Shown piece after piece: positions 12,267-24,057 of a DNA stretch of 64,000 nt; within the stretch, counting starts at the first letter, position 1; each line of letters starts with the position of its first letter. The notes beneath the pieces are model-generated. The model saw only the letters and a program-made list of their open reading frames with translations, had not been told where the DNA came from and did no database searches. Position numbers and translations under genes: made by a program. The DNA comes from Xylaria sp. FL1777 (Eukaryota > Ascomycota > Sordariomycetes > Xylariales > Xylariaceae). The stretch spans positions 434,001 through 498,000 of the forward strand of contig MU400506.1 of the NCBI GenBank assembly GCA_022578965.1, written 5' to 3'.

Positions 12267-13087
12267 ACTCTGCACTAGTTGATTTACCTGGGACGTCTTT
12301 GGGACGTCCGCCATTGCATAATCTTGGTTGGTAGAATCGAGATTGTACTTCTTGTCTTTTTTATCTTTTCTCTTCTTTTCCCTTTTTCTTGCTTTGAGGG
12401 CGACGGCGCAAGGGACAAACGGCTAAACTGGGCATTGCATAGGTGAATACATAGATTCATGGCATACGACAAGGGGAAATAGAGGGACCAGTCATTTCCT
12501 TTGGGATTGGACTCACTATACGCAGGGCATAGATGCGGTTCACGCATGGCTCGCGGCTTTTGTTTTTCTTTTCCTCTTGATGAAAGGAAAATCTTGTCTG
12601 CGTCTTTGTACAATACGAGTTGTAAACATGTTTTAAGTTAATGTATTATCCGCCATACACCTTATAACCTTATAACCAGACCTCTCTGTTAACGAGATCA
12701 ATCCAAGAACGTCCATTCACTCGCTCTTCATACTCTTCAAACACTCGCTAACATTCGACCTCCTTTTACAACTATACGCATAAACGCTGACCGCCCCTGT
12801 GTGCGTGCATAGCACTCGAGGCCCAGCTTTTTCCGCGATAGTGGAACAGGAGTGGGTAAGGGGACAGAGGTGAGGGAACAGAAACAAGGTATATCCCGGG
12901 GGAAGCGCATAGACTTTATTACCTGTCATTTATCCATCACATCTGCGATCAAGATCAAGGCACCATCGTTAGCGTACCTATCTATTGGGCCCTGCCTAAT
13001 TTGCAACGAATTCCGTCTACACGGATTCAACTAGTGTAATTAATTAGTCTGGGTTAGTGTGCTTGGCTGGGGTTATGTCTCTATGCG

Positions 13088-13114
13088 TAGCTAGGTAGAC
13101 TACCTACCTAGCTA
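13088..13114. repeat. 11-bp perfect inverted repeat (hairpin)
   Basis: TAGCTAGGTAG at 13088-13098 is the exact reverse complement of CTACCTAGCTA at 13104-13114, with a 5-nt loop. It is a local instance of the TAGG/CCTA microrepeat scattered through the intergenic DNA. Confidence 0.8.
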
Positions 13115-13832
13115 GTCAGAAACAAAAGTTCCGTAAAGCCTTTTATAGCATATGCGTAGGATTTGGTGATGACGTTGATTGTCGAACTCGCAGCTTTTCG
13201 AGTCGTTTCCTTCGTGTAAATTAGACTAAGCTCCCCCGGTGCCAGAAGAACTTTCTCGGCTAGGAAGGCTTCCCTTCTTAGTGAGGCAGAGCTAGTCTTA
13301 GAAGATAAATCAGTACATTAACATACTACATATACGTCGTGTACATAGATGACAGTCAGCTAAGCTAAGCTGAGACAGACAGACAGCAGTATAATGCTAT
13401 AGTAAGAACACCTACCGTACGTGCTATCTAAGTGAAGCGAGTGATGATGACAGGGAGGGCATTTATGCTTAATAGGCTGGAAGGGGGGAACTGGTAAGTA
13501 AGTAAGACCAAAACGAATTGACCCCGTCATTTTTCTTGGTTTTATCCCCCCCTTGCATTGTTTATTGAAACAATTATTTGAGACGATAATTAAGACAATT
13601 TTACTTAAGGGAGCCAAGAACATCTGATTTTGATAGACCGGTTTCGTAGTGAAAGAAAGAATTTCCCTACCTACTTTGATTTGCTTTTTGGGGGGTTTAC
13701 TTATTAAATACCCTATACTGCGTATAGTTTGGGGCGCTATGAGTACACGTGTGCAGTGTTTAGGTATATACCCTTACGCCTCACTCTCGCATTGGCTATA
13801 CGTATGCAAACGAACGAATTACGGCCAGGAGG

Positions 13833-13852
13833 AAAAAAAAAAAAAAAAAAAA
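13833..13852 (+). repeat. Poly-A tract of 20 nt with inverted flanks
   Basis: An uninterrupted run of 20 A is flanked by CCAGGAGG on the left and CTTCCTGG on the right, which are nearly self-complementary. No adjacent coding relic was recognised. Confidence 0.8.
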
Positions 13853-16764
13853 CTTCCTGGTCTGAGGGCATTTCAAAAAAATTTCTGCACTGTGGCGGAG
13901 CTGTTCCGACTTGGATAAAAAATAATAATACTATCGAGTAAAAAATATTAAATCTTGGCAGGAGGGGAAGAAAAACGCAAACCGTGTTGTTCGTATACTA
14001 CGTATGTATCGGTATCTTGATTTGGATTTTCCAGCATGATTGATTCACCTTGGCGCGCGAAGACGAGGCAAACAGACAGACAGAAAACGGGCCGACCCGC
14101 AAGTTTCTCGTCGGTGTTTCCTCGCACCCCTCTTGTGACGTTTTATCCGGCGAGCCGCAGGTCAATACCTAGGTTGGACTTCCTCTATCTACTATAGGTA
14201 GGTGGAAGGGTAGGTAGTTGTCGGTTCCAATCCCCTCTTTTTTCCTTGTCTACCCAGAGGTTCTTCCCTGTGGATGAAGAGTTTATGTTACATCAGATAT
14301 GATGTTAAAGGATGGAGGGAGGTTGGTTCTTACTACATAGCAGTCATATGTCTACGTATTACCTAAATACCTACATGTAGAAGATGATACCATTCAACTA
14401 TCCAAGACATGCATATTCATAATGTAACTCTAAATACGTACAGTGCATGCGTACGTGCTTAGCCTTTGCGTCTGTCTGCATTCCTATCTGCGTGTCTTAC
14501 AGCTGATAGGTCCATGTACGTACAGGACTTCGGCTTGGGACTTATTATCCCCTCTTCTCTATCCTTGGTATCCCGACGGCAGAGCAGGTGTATGTAGCCT
14601 GTGCATAAATACCGTGCACGTACATATACCTACACACATATAGGGGTCTGCGGAGAGCGTAAAGATATGTACGGTCGGTATCCAGCTGCGCGGCACGTTG
14701 CATTGCTGCTACCTTGGACCCAAGGGAGCTGCCTATTGGAATAAGCGTAGCGTGCAACCGGCTAGAAGTAGGCATTCACGTGTCGAATTCCCGGGCAAAG
14801 AGTGGGGTTTGTGAACAGCAATTCAAGAAGTTAAAGAGATACTTGGAAGTCCGCCCCATGACTGGTGATCTAGCCCCCAGGAACTGGAACTGCAACTGTT
14901 ACTCACTCCCCCCTCCTTTCGGTCAGGCCACGCCGCCGGAACCGTCAGTGTGGAGAATTCGGGTTGTATCCATGGTCCATATCAGTTGGCAAGGCATTCT
15001 TGATGGTGCATGGCGGCAGGAGGTAAGTAGTCGAGCTCCAGGATCTGCTCGATACGTATATGACGGCGTCATTTAACTCAGGGTCAGTTGGCAGAAGATG
15101 AGATACCGGTACCACTAGTAATGCCGAATTGCCGTGCCGCTCCAGCATTACCTTCCCCGATAAGACGGGAAGTCCAAAAAATTTGCGAGACACACTTTCA
15201 TCCCATTGCTCAGGGGCAGAACTGAGGTCATACATATTGACCACGCCACCCATACGCCATTGGAAATTTCTTGCTGTGCTGAGTAAGATATGGGGCTCTC
15301 TTTGATTCGAAGGAGAATGGCCCACGAATGGCGTCGTCGCCGCGGAAGAACGAGCTAGGAAATTTGCTAATAGACAAGTGAGACATTCATCCGTCAAGGG
15401 CCTGCTACGCTACTGTGTCGTACCAGAAGCACGCCGCTTAAGTCTATTCCAGGGCCACGGCATTGGGCGATCTGTAGCGGCACCATGGCAGAGCACGCTT
15501 AGAACGCTTTTTCGTAGGATGACACGTCAGAACCGATACGGGGCCGGTCGTGTGGTTGCAGTAGCTTCGATATGCATATGTATGTTACTATGTAGATGTA
15601 ACACATGTTGTCGCCTTCGCTGCGCCGCGGGCCTACTGTTCGACAGCAGTACTTCAGCCGGGGCGACCCGGTGCGTAGGTCATCGCGAACGGCCTCGGTC
15701 ACATCGGTCATATGCTTGACTTCATAGGTATATCTCAGGGATTAGTCAACCGACCAAGTGAAGCTGAGATAAGCGTCCGGATAGCTTCCGCACGACTACG
15801 CAGTATGCAGTGCGTGTTTGCTTTTGGACTTCAACTTGATCGACGGTAAGCACACGTAGCATTATTAACATGCCTGTACGATATGGATGAGACGACGACA
15901 AAGACTTGCGTCCGTCTGTATACTGTAACCTGGATATGTATATGTACACGTCTCCATGCCGTGCCCCAAAGGTCTACAGTGCATGGGAGGTGGCTTGCAG
16001 CAAGCTGGGCCGGGACGAATCCCGCTCGTCGCCCGTACGCGATTCCCTGCGCCAGGTTCGCGGATCCAGTGAAACCAAGACGTTTGAGAGGAGCCAGACG
16101 CTCGGGTTAATTAAGCCAAAGAGGGCTAAAAGGTTTGACTGGACTTGAGTACTAGAACTCTTCGGGAGCCTCGGGCTCAACCTACAAATGAAATCGTGGG
16201 ATGGCGCGGAGCTGTGAGATCCGCCACGGTAATATCAATATCACGAAGGGTTATGCTATAATAGTTCGTAATCCCTCAAATTTGCTGCAGCGTACAGTAT
16301 GTACGCTATTGTGTTACCTTATAATAGAAGTGTAAATTACCCTAATCGTATTATCGTTTCACAGGGACTCCTGCAGCGATGCCCAGCCCACGTGAAAGAG
16401 TTAGTGTCAAGTTTTTTCATGTCAGAAGGACTCGGCGCATTCCTTCAATGGGTTCTTCGGGATTAGGCGTTTGAAATAATCCCTAACTAAACTCGTGCTG
16501 ACGTTTGTGGACGGAGAGCAAACAAAATGAAGCTGTTTCCTAGTGCACATGTTACGAGTCAGCATCATTATGGATACGCCCACAAAGCTGTCTGACCCGA
16601 TACTCTGGTACACGCTAATGCATGCTCACTAAAATAAAGTAAGACATCTTGAAGGATGAGTCGAATACCCAGTCCAGGGAGCCATGCTGATATCATGCGG
16701 CGACGTCCCTAAAGTTCCCAACAACGACGTTCTAATGTCTGATATCACAGGTGTATGTGTTTAG

Positions 16765-16915
16765 AGCTGTATATTTCACTTCGGTTGCCTCGCCCTCGTA
16801 GATCGTGGCCCGCTTGATTCGGTCGCTCCTATGTGGCCCTTCCTATTCTCCATGACTGACCGGGACGTAGCCGATCATTTGGCGACACAATTCCCAGCAA
16901 TTTGGGACATTCCCG
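16765..16915 (+). other. Orphan exon-like open segment
   Basis: An open frame of about 50 codons starts right after a possible acceptor (GTGTTTAG, ending at 16764) and runs to a possible donor (G|GTAGGT at 16916). It contains the protein-like peptide MWPFLFSMTDRDVADHLATQ. Composition is not low-complexity. No family was recognised and no partner exon could be joined convincingly. It may be one exon of an intron-rich gene like the one at 19374, a gene relic, or chance. Confidence 0.25.
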
Positions 16916-19373
16916 GTAGGTAATTTCTCGTCGGTTTGGTCTTGTGGGGAGCGGCAGGGAAAATTGCGTGCGTCTAGAGACTTTAGAACCAGCTGGTTAA
17001 CCACCTTTAGCTTGGCCTACTCCTGTCAAAGGCGGCGAAGCGGAGTCGTTCTTCGGAGCTTCCAGACAGGGGTTTGAGCCCACGGAAATCCTAACCATCT
17101 AGGGATAGGCGATCGTAGCTTTTGGGGTTCACATTTGCAGGAAGGCGTGCTATTATTCCTTAACACCAGGGGGGTTCATTAGTATTGCCAGCAGGTGTTG
17201 GCATCTGGTTCATGCAATTGTCTACTGAGTGTAGGAGCCTAAGGGATCACATAGGCCGTTGCTCTCCCCATGCTCGATACTATAACAATTGTGCTTAAGA
17301 GGTAAGCTCCACGTAAGATCATTCCCCGTAGAAGTGTCTGACTTTCGGTCAAGAGACTGGTGAGCGTGCCGTCGAAATTTGCGGCCCAAGCGACCATAGA
17401 CCCTCCGATGCCACCCTCTCCAAGCGCGTGGCTTGTCTAGGCGAAGTGTCAACTCCACCGTGACCGGCCCGTTGTACTTGACATCTCGTACTGATCCGGT
17501 GGGACAAAAAGAATTCCGTCATCAAGTGGTGTTGTCGTCAATACTGCGGTATACGTAGTAGAGGGATAGCTCGTTGCTCCGCTAGGCTACCACTGTACCT
17601 ATATACTGTCGACAGGGGTTGAGCCACTGAGATAAAGGCGTCTGCTTAGATTTTTAGACTCTGCATGAGCCAGCTTGTCGGACCCATGATGAGTGATGGG
17701 CATTGAAACTTTAGAGACCGCGTAGCGGTGAGATGAGGTACCGATAGTGACGACCTGGCAGTCCGCTAATCACAAAAGGGGCATTCGTCGCGAAACATGA
17801 TACCCATTCCCTTCGCTCTTTCGCATATACCTTTCGACAAAGGGTCTCGTTTGACTACCTAGGAAGTCTGGTGATGTGTATTCAAAAGCGCTATTATCAA
17901 GTTAATTGCCGCTGTCTTGTAACTCCCGAGCTTCCCCTCAGATGTAGCAGAGTTAATAACACCCAGGAGTGGTTGTGCTCCCTCTCCTCACTTACCGTCG
18001 CGGTGGCCCACAAGGTGGCCTAGAGGAGATGTCTACTTGTGACTAGCCATAGCTAGCAAGACGGGAAAAGGGTTGAGCATCACGACTCCATAGCGTTAGA
18101 CCGAATTCTTCGTTAAGTTGTTTTTGTCATGCCCTAATTCGACCCTGGCTATGCCGAATCGCTTGCGTCGCAGCAGGGAACACCATACCTATGAGTTGGG
18201 AGTAACAAGGGCAGTCCCGTCAAGAAAAGGACGGACCCGTCTAGCTGGACCCAAGTCTCTGGGCAGTGAATTATTCTATACCATGTACGAAAGGCGTTAG
18301 CTACCCGGCTGAACCATTGGCTTGGGATCCTTGAGCGTCGCTGTTGTGCGCCACTCGGGACATTTGGCGGAAGTCAGCTCACAGTGTCGAGATCAGCATA
18401 TTTCTTCGGCATTCGAGCGCTTCTGCTTCCCCGTAAAGCCTCATTTACCGATAAACCCTCCCCAAACATCAAACTTCCTCCGCTCTTGGCCACCTGGCCA
18501 AGGGTACGCGTTAGCCGGTTGAACCGCGACCTGCAGCTGCGAGGGACGAGTGGATAGCAAGGGATGTGTGTGTCTGAAGAACAAGGGGAAAAGCAGTAGA
18601 CCATGCTAGTTCTATTAGGTAGTATGAACGTTACTCTGGCCTTTACGAGTGGTCCCTTGGTCTTATCAGGCCACACAACAAGGCCATTACTACCCAATAA
18701 TGCCTGTGCTTTGTTTGTAGTTTAAACTAGGCCAGTCTACCACCAGAGAGGCACACACCCAATGCGGGCATCCTGTAGTGAGACGTGGTGCCTCTCAACG
18801 TCATTTTTTGGTCTCTGGACAGTACAATCGGGTTAATGAGCGCAATGGCATGTCCCAGCATGTTGGGACGGGTTCTTATGCACACCGTGGATTGACTCGC
18901 AGCGACAACGAGAGCAAGGTCTTATTGTATAGGAACTATGAATCAGTGAAGTAGATTCGGTACCCGATCGGCAGCGGTACTAATAGCATCGTGGGGTCCG
19001 AGGTGCTGTGTGTGGGTGACTATCATGCAGTGGTTCTGTCGAACAGGTCATAATACCCATTAGCTCCACATAAGTCTAAGGCCGTAACACGTTAATTCTG
19101 CAACTTGCAGATGCCAGTTACGGCTGGGAGAGAGCAGAATATTAAGAACTAATTTCGGAACCCATCCTGGTGGTTCGCGGGCTGAGATGATTAAGGTCTA
19201 GGTCGGGTAAGCCTATTAGACGACTGCGGTGAGCTCTCAGGAGTTTCTGTGTGCGACAGTGACGACCTCCACCACACCTAGCCAGCAATAGAAGAAAAAA
19301 TCGTCCCGCCATCGAAAAAAAAGAAGGCAGATCCGCACATACCATTGTTTGAGAAGAGAGAATATTTCTAGAA

Positions 19374-21142
19374 ATGGCTGAGTAGTTATTCCATGCCTAG
19401 GGTGTTTGTTGACCTGCTGACGCTTCAATAGTCAAGCCGACACCGTAGAACTCAGCGACGAGGTCCAAGAAACGTTTGTTGTTCACAACCGATCGTTTCA
19501 ACGATATGCTATTAACAATAACACATATTTTGTCCCCGTTGACGAGGTACGCGATGCGCTGCTTATGTATGGAGGTCAGGAAGATTGTGAGCAGTGCTAA
19601 CATAGGATCCCATAAGGATGAGACCCTTCGCTTGCGGATCCAACATAGCGTCTTGACTATGATGTTTGATAATAGATTCATTTTCCCGCCCATTGACGCA
19701 CCGAGACGCGTACTTGATTGTGGATTTGGAACAGGAGAGGTGAGCCGATTTTTATCATTGCTTCCCTCTTGAATTTGCACTTAGCGGACGCTTTTCGTAC
19801 GCAAAAGCCCTGGCAGGTTTATCCTGAAGTTCCGATCTCACCAGAGCGCGACAGCGTGGCCCTCCTTATCGAAATAAACATTGACTTCTTCATAGTGGGC
19901 TCTTCAGGTAGCCTGGCAACATGCTAGATGTGAGGTACGCAGAGCCAGGTTTCTCAGCAGTAATGTTTTCCCTGTCTTTAATTGCGAGTTCGGCGGCGCG
20001 GTTCTTAAGCGGCTTCGTCGATAGCTCCTTTCCGCCTCCTCCACGACCTCATCTCCAGTTGCACAAGAGAATACTCTGCAGAAACTACAGCTGCGAGACG
20101 AACACGGCGTTTCTTCACAGAAAGAAAGAAAATAGAGACAGAGAGACAATAAAAGCAAACCCGAATCGAGACCAGAGAGCCAAAGGCGCTGATTTACGTC
20201 ACTCAAATTTCTTGTCCGCTGACTAGAAATCATAGGTCCGAGGAATCGATATAACACCGCACCACCATAACCCCGAAGAAGGCCTAGAGAATCTATACCT
20301 TGATATAGACGACCTTAATATGTCGTAAGGATAACTATATTCGAGTGTGGAAGGGTCTAACACGGAAGTTAGGTTTCAGTTTCCGTCACACCATTTCGAC
20401 CTCATCAACAGTAGATTGGTAGCCGGTGGCATCAATAGTGATCGGTGGACTGGGTATATCCGGGATATACTTCGATGTCTCCGTCCTGGTGGTTGGGTGC
20501 AGATGGTAGAAATTGATTTCAATGCGCAGTCGGATAATGGTGCTCTAGCAGATAGTAAGCCTTGCCCAGACGTGTACCAGTGAGGGACTTCGAACTTATA
20601 CGCATTTGGCAGACTCAGCTCTTCGACAATGGTCGCAGACATATCTCTATGCGATGGAACAATGCAAGAACCCAAGGTCGCCTCGCCGACTTGGAGGCTG
20701 GCTTAGGAATGCTGGGTTCACAGATGTAGACGAGCGAATGATCCCACTGCCAATGTGTGCCTGGTCTGACAGTAAGAAACTCAGTCGCGAGGCGATGTTC
20801 AGTGTTGACAAAGGTGACCATTGCAGATGAAAGAGACTACAACATCGGAGCCGCAAACCAGGAGAACGTCCGAATGTTGTTGTCCTCCCTGGCGATATAT
20901 CCTTTCACTCATTATCTCAGGTAAACCCATCATCAGCCCCATTCTGAGCATAGCCGGGAGCGATGCTGACAATTACTTTAGCATGTCGATTACTGAATTT
21001 CACGTTTTGGTAGCGAAGGCGAGAACAGAAGCCGCCAACCCAGCGCTTAAGGTATAACTCTCGATATTCCTAACACATTATTTCGGTTTCTGGACTGGAC
21101 TAACAAGGCATGTCGTCGTCTTAGCCATACTTCCCACTGTGA
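19374..21142 (+). CDS. LaeA/UMTA-like SAM-dependent methyltransferase, ten exons
   Basis: Exons: 19374-19381, 19432-19546, 19617-19739, 19896-19934, 20236-20321, 20373-20554, 20613-20771, 20827-20920, 20982-21051 and 21125-21142; 297 aa. All nine introns are GT-AG and every junction keeps the frame. The assembled order matches the family: QRYAINNNTYFVPVDE, then FIFPPI, then motif I VLDCGFGTGEWALQVA, CEVRGIDI, LYLDIDDLN, HFDLINSRLVAGGI, LRPGGWVQMVEIDF, RMIPLPMCAWSD, IGAANQENV, LSSLAIYPFT and a PYFPL C-terminus. Such enzymes use S-adenosylmethionine; LaeA relatives affect secondary metabolism, and others are tailoring enzymes in biosynthetic clusters. The substrate is unknown. The 8-nt first exon and the last intron are the least certain parts. 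Introns 3 (156 bp) and 4 (301 bp) are long for this genome. The gene stands alone in a desert. Confidence 0.8.
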
Positions 21143-23412
21143 GTAGTGTCTCCCCTCAGGCTGTGATAAAACTTGCAATGTTTCTGATGACTTGGATGAA
21201 GATATGTATGCGTGGGTAAAAAGCCCCGCAGATAGCCATATACGAAAATATCGTTTGGGACACCGAACGGTTATATTCTAGGCGGATATTTGTGCCATGT
21301 TACTGGCTATCTATCGCTTGATTCAAGGACGCATATCCCTGGGCCTCGGACACGAAAGAATATCGGTTGGCGTCGACGCGTGTTTTCCTAAGCGAGCCCA
21401 CTGCGTACGCATTGAGCCGCAGAAATAGACGCCCTGAGTAATGCATGCAGTCAGAAAACACTCCGTGGCCCCGTATGCTGTTGAAAGGGACAGCTAAGGT
21501 GCATTGGGGGCCAGTTGTTAACACAGCACGACAAGCGACTGGCGGGGAAACAAAGAGTTGCTACAAAATACGACCTGGGAACGGGGAAATGAGGTTAGCT
21601 TAAGGTTTCCGCCAGACTTTAATTAACAGTCCCGAGGATAAGGTAACGAATCAGAAGCAATGATGGTTGTTGAACTCCTCCCGCAATGTGACCATTCATA
21701 AGACTGTGCCAGCTGACTGGGCCATCACTATCCATGGCTGTCAGGCCGAGCGGGTTCGCCTCCCATGGACTTGACAGCAACGGGAAAGCCTGGGAGGTGC
21801 ATTTGCGCAAGACTGACAGTCGGTCGGACCTGGACACTTCGTTCTTACTGGTGGAATCACTCTCATGGACTCCACGACTAAGTTGCTCACTTGCTTTCAC
21901 GTAACTACCGGTATCTACAGCCCCCCGCAGGGTTTCGACGCTCGGATGATGTGGCAGCGGTTTGCTGTGGGCTCCTCGGCCACTGGAGCTGTGGTGGTGC
22001 CCTCACTGGACTTGGCTGCTCCTTGACTACTACTCCATATGACCAATCAGGCAGCGGGCAAGAGACCAACGAGGCAGCTCTCACCACCCTCAGGCATAGT
22101 CTGAGGTCGGCCGTGCAACCCAAGACAGCCGCCAGGGCCATCCTGACAAAACGAGACGTCGATGATTACTGTCCAAGAGCGGTATGTCCGTGGATCGTAG
22201 CACCAGCTAAGATGGAAAGCTTGTCCAGGTGCATGTGGGCCAGCCGCGGAAACGCACTTGCATTCCGACCCTTGTTGTGACGGCATTAAGTCACCGCCGC
22301 TCTTGATCAGGTGATTTTCTAGTTCCTTTTCATTCTTTATTTTGACGTTATAATGGCAATGTCACGATGGCGTCCTCCTCAGCGGTGAGTTGGGAAGGGG
22401 GCCATGACTCGATGTGATACCATACTCACCCCGCGAGCTGCTGTCCTCGGTATCTCTCGAGTTGATTTAGCGCCCTGTAGTTTCTGGTGTATCGTTTATA
22501 TTGTAAAAACATATCAATTTCGAGTTGGAGTCCTCTCTTTGTCTGTGGATGGAAATCCATGCATCGATGATGCCCAAACAAGCCTTGTGCCAAGGCGATG
22601 GCATTCAGCCCTCTGGTTTGGTTGTAGTGAATACAAGCTCTTGACGAATCAAAACCAAGCCAAATGACCCGAACCGGCCAATAAAGCAAAGAATTGCTCC
22701 TGCACTGTAATTAAGACTTGCTCTTTACGTGGTATAGTACATGACTACCTTGTGCCTGCCTTACGAGCATGACAGAAGTAGATCTCTTGGTGGATATACC
22801 TAGGTATATGTATATCATGGTACATGCACGACTACGCATATGTAGTAGCCCAGGTAACTAAGTACCTAGACTTATACCTTCATTTTCCAACTGGGGGAAT
22901 TCTTGTCTGAAGCCGTCAGGAATAACACATATAAATAAACATATACAAATACTTCTATATGTTGAAGAGAAGGGGGAATATTAATTTGAACAGCAAGGTC
23001 GGACAGGCCTTACCCACCAATACTTTTTGCCGGCTTACCCCCTTAGGGAATCTACAACATTACCAGCCGGGAGCTGACAGATGGTTGCCAACTGTGAAAA
23101 AGCATGTCATTGGCCAATTAAGCACCATGGGTTCAATCTTGAAATTAACCAACGACAAGCGGTGTTTTAGAGATTGAAGATTTAAGCTTCAAGCCTCAAG
23201 CTTCAAATTGTCATCATCAAACGAATCCTAGGTTAGGCCGTCGATAACTCAACATCGACCCCCCGGTCGAGCCCTTTATTCCCCAGCGGACCGCCCAACT
23301 ACCGAAATATCTAGCGAAATATCTAGTCGGCAACCCCGATCTCACAGACCCCCTTTTTGCCGAGTCCATCCATCCATCCATCCATCCTTCCATACCTACT
23401 CCGCTTGTCACA
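21143..23412. other. Gene-poor stretch between the methyltransferase and AIM41
   Basis: The segment 21600-22290 has balanced base composition and open frames on both strands (up to 129 codons, plus, 21891-22280), none recognisable. The rest is AT-richer, with TACCTAGGTA motifs near 22798. The last 50 bp before AIM41 carry a CATC microsatellite. Confidence 0.5.
23366..23392 (+). repeat. (CATC)n microsatellite in AIM41 5' leader
   Basis: About five CATC units and a variant lie 20-47 bp upstream of the AIM41 start codon, so they are probably transcribed in its 5' UTR. Confidence 0.75.
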
Positions 23413-24057
23413 ATGTCTCTCCGACCCAGCATGCGGATAACAGCCAACCTGCTCTACCCTCGGGCAGGCAGACTGCTGCCCTCTCGCACACCTGCCCTTG
23501 CATTCGCACGCAGCTACAGCGACGAGGCCGAGGCCGAGCCCGCGCCGGCGCCGGCGTCGGCACCGCCTCTGCTGCAGAAGATCCAGGCAGACCTGAAGGC
23601 GGCGATGCGCGCGAAGGACGCGGCGCGGCTGTCGGTGCTGCGCGGGGTGCTGTCAGCGACGCAGAACGCATCGAAGGCGCGGAAGCCGATCAAGACCGAC
23701 GCGGCGGTGGTGACCCTGCTCCGCAAGCAGAAGCAGGGGTGCGCCGACGCGCGGGCCGAGTTCGCCACGGCGGGCCGCGACGACCTGGTGGCCAAGGAAG
23801 ACGCGCAGATCGCCGTGCTGGACGAATACGTGAGCGGCAGCGGCGTGGAGGTGGTCTCGGCAGATTATATCCAGAGAGCCGTGCGCGATGCCATAGCGGC
23901 GCTTGAGGGCGAGAAGCCCAAGATGAGCCACATCATGAAGACGCTCTCGGCGCCTGGTGGGGCGCTTGAGGGCACGAGCTTCCACAGGAGCGAGCTTGTG
24001 CGCATCATAAAGGCGGAGGCTAAACTTGTCTCTAAATCTCAGTCGGAGGAGAGTTGA
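23413..24057 (+). CDS. AIM41: Mitochondrial YqeY/GatB-domain protein (Aim41-like)
   Basis: Single exon, 214 aa, start context CACAATGTCT. Residues 1-35 are Arg/Ser/Ala-rich with no acidic residues, a typical mitochondrial presequence, followed by an Ala/Pro-rich linker (residues about 37-52). The rest is the YqeY fold: QADLKAAMRAKDAARLSVLR, then DEYVSG, then a helical tail (KPKMSHIMKTLSAPGGALEG) like the C-terminal domain of the GatB amidotransferase subunit. Yeast Aim41 is mitochondrial and of unclear biochemical role; a link to tRNA-dependent amidation is suggested only by domain similarity. The coding region is notably GC-rich. Confidence 0.88.
   Translation: MSLRPSMRITANLLYPRAGRLLPSRTPALAFARSYSDEAEAEPAPAPASAPPLLQKIQADLKAAMRAKDAARLSVLRGVLSATQNASKARKPIKTDAAVVTLLRKQKQGCADARAEFATAGRDDLVAKEDAQIAVLDEYVSGSGVEVVSADYIQRAVRDAIAALEGEKPKMSHIMKTLSAPGGALEGTSFHRSELVRIIKAEAKLVSKSQSEES

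Larger units (their letters stand above)
12267..19373. other. Gene-poor 7-kb stretch
   Basis: This stretch follows the PI4K gene. It holds a 20-nt A tract at 13833-13852, an 11-bp perfect inverted repeat at 13088-13114, many TACCTA-type microrepeats, and one exon-like open segment at 16765-16915 described separately. Open frames up to 150 codons (for example 14945-15397, minus) show no recognisable family. Further intron-dense or decayed genes could be hidden here, as the 19374 gene shows. Confidence 0.5.

Noticed and set aside
14945..15397. 150-codon minus-strand open frame
   Set aside because: No domain, no good start context and no partner exon; the composition does not resemble the recognised genes. 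Left as unsupported.
19908..19934. Shorter 27-nt version of methyltransferase exon 4
   Set aside because: It keeps the frame but lacks the WALQ residues after motif I; the acceptor at 19895 gives the family-like WALQVA sequence.
21619..21900. Cys-rich peptide on the minus strand (CPGPTDCQSC) resembling half of a Zn2Cys6 cluster
   Set aside because: The first CxxC half and the basic residues are missing upstream and the frame soon stops, so this spacing is most likely coincidence.
21891..22280. 129-codon plus-strand open frame
   Set aside because: Competing frames are open on the other strand over the same bases, and no family or splice partner was found.
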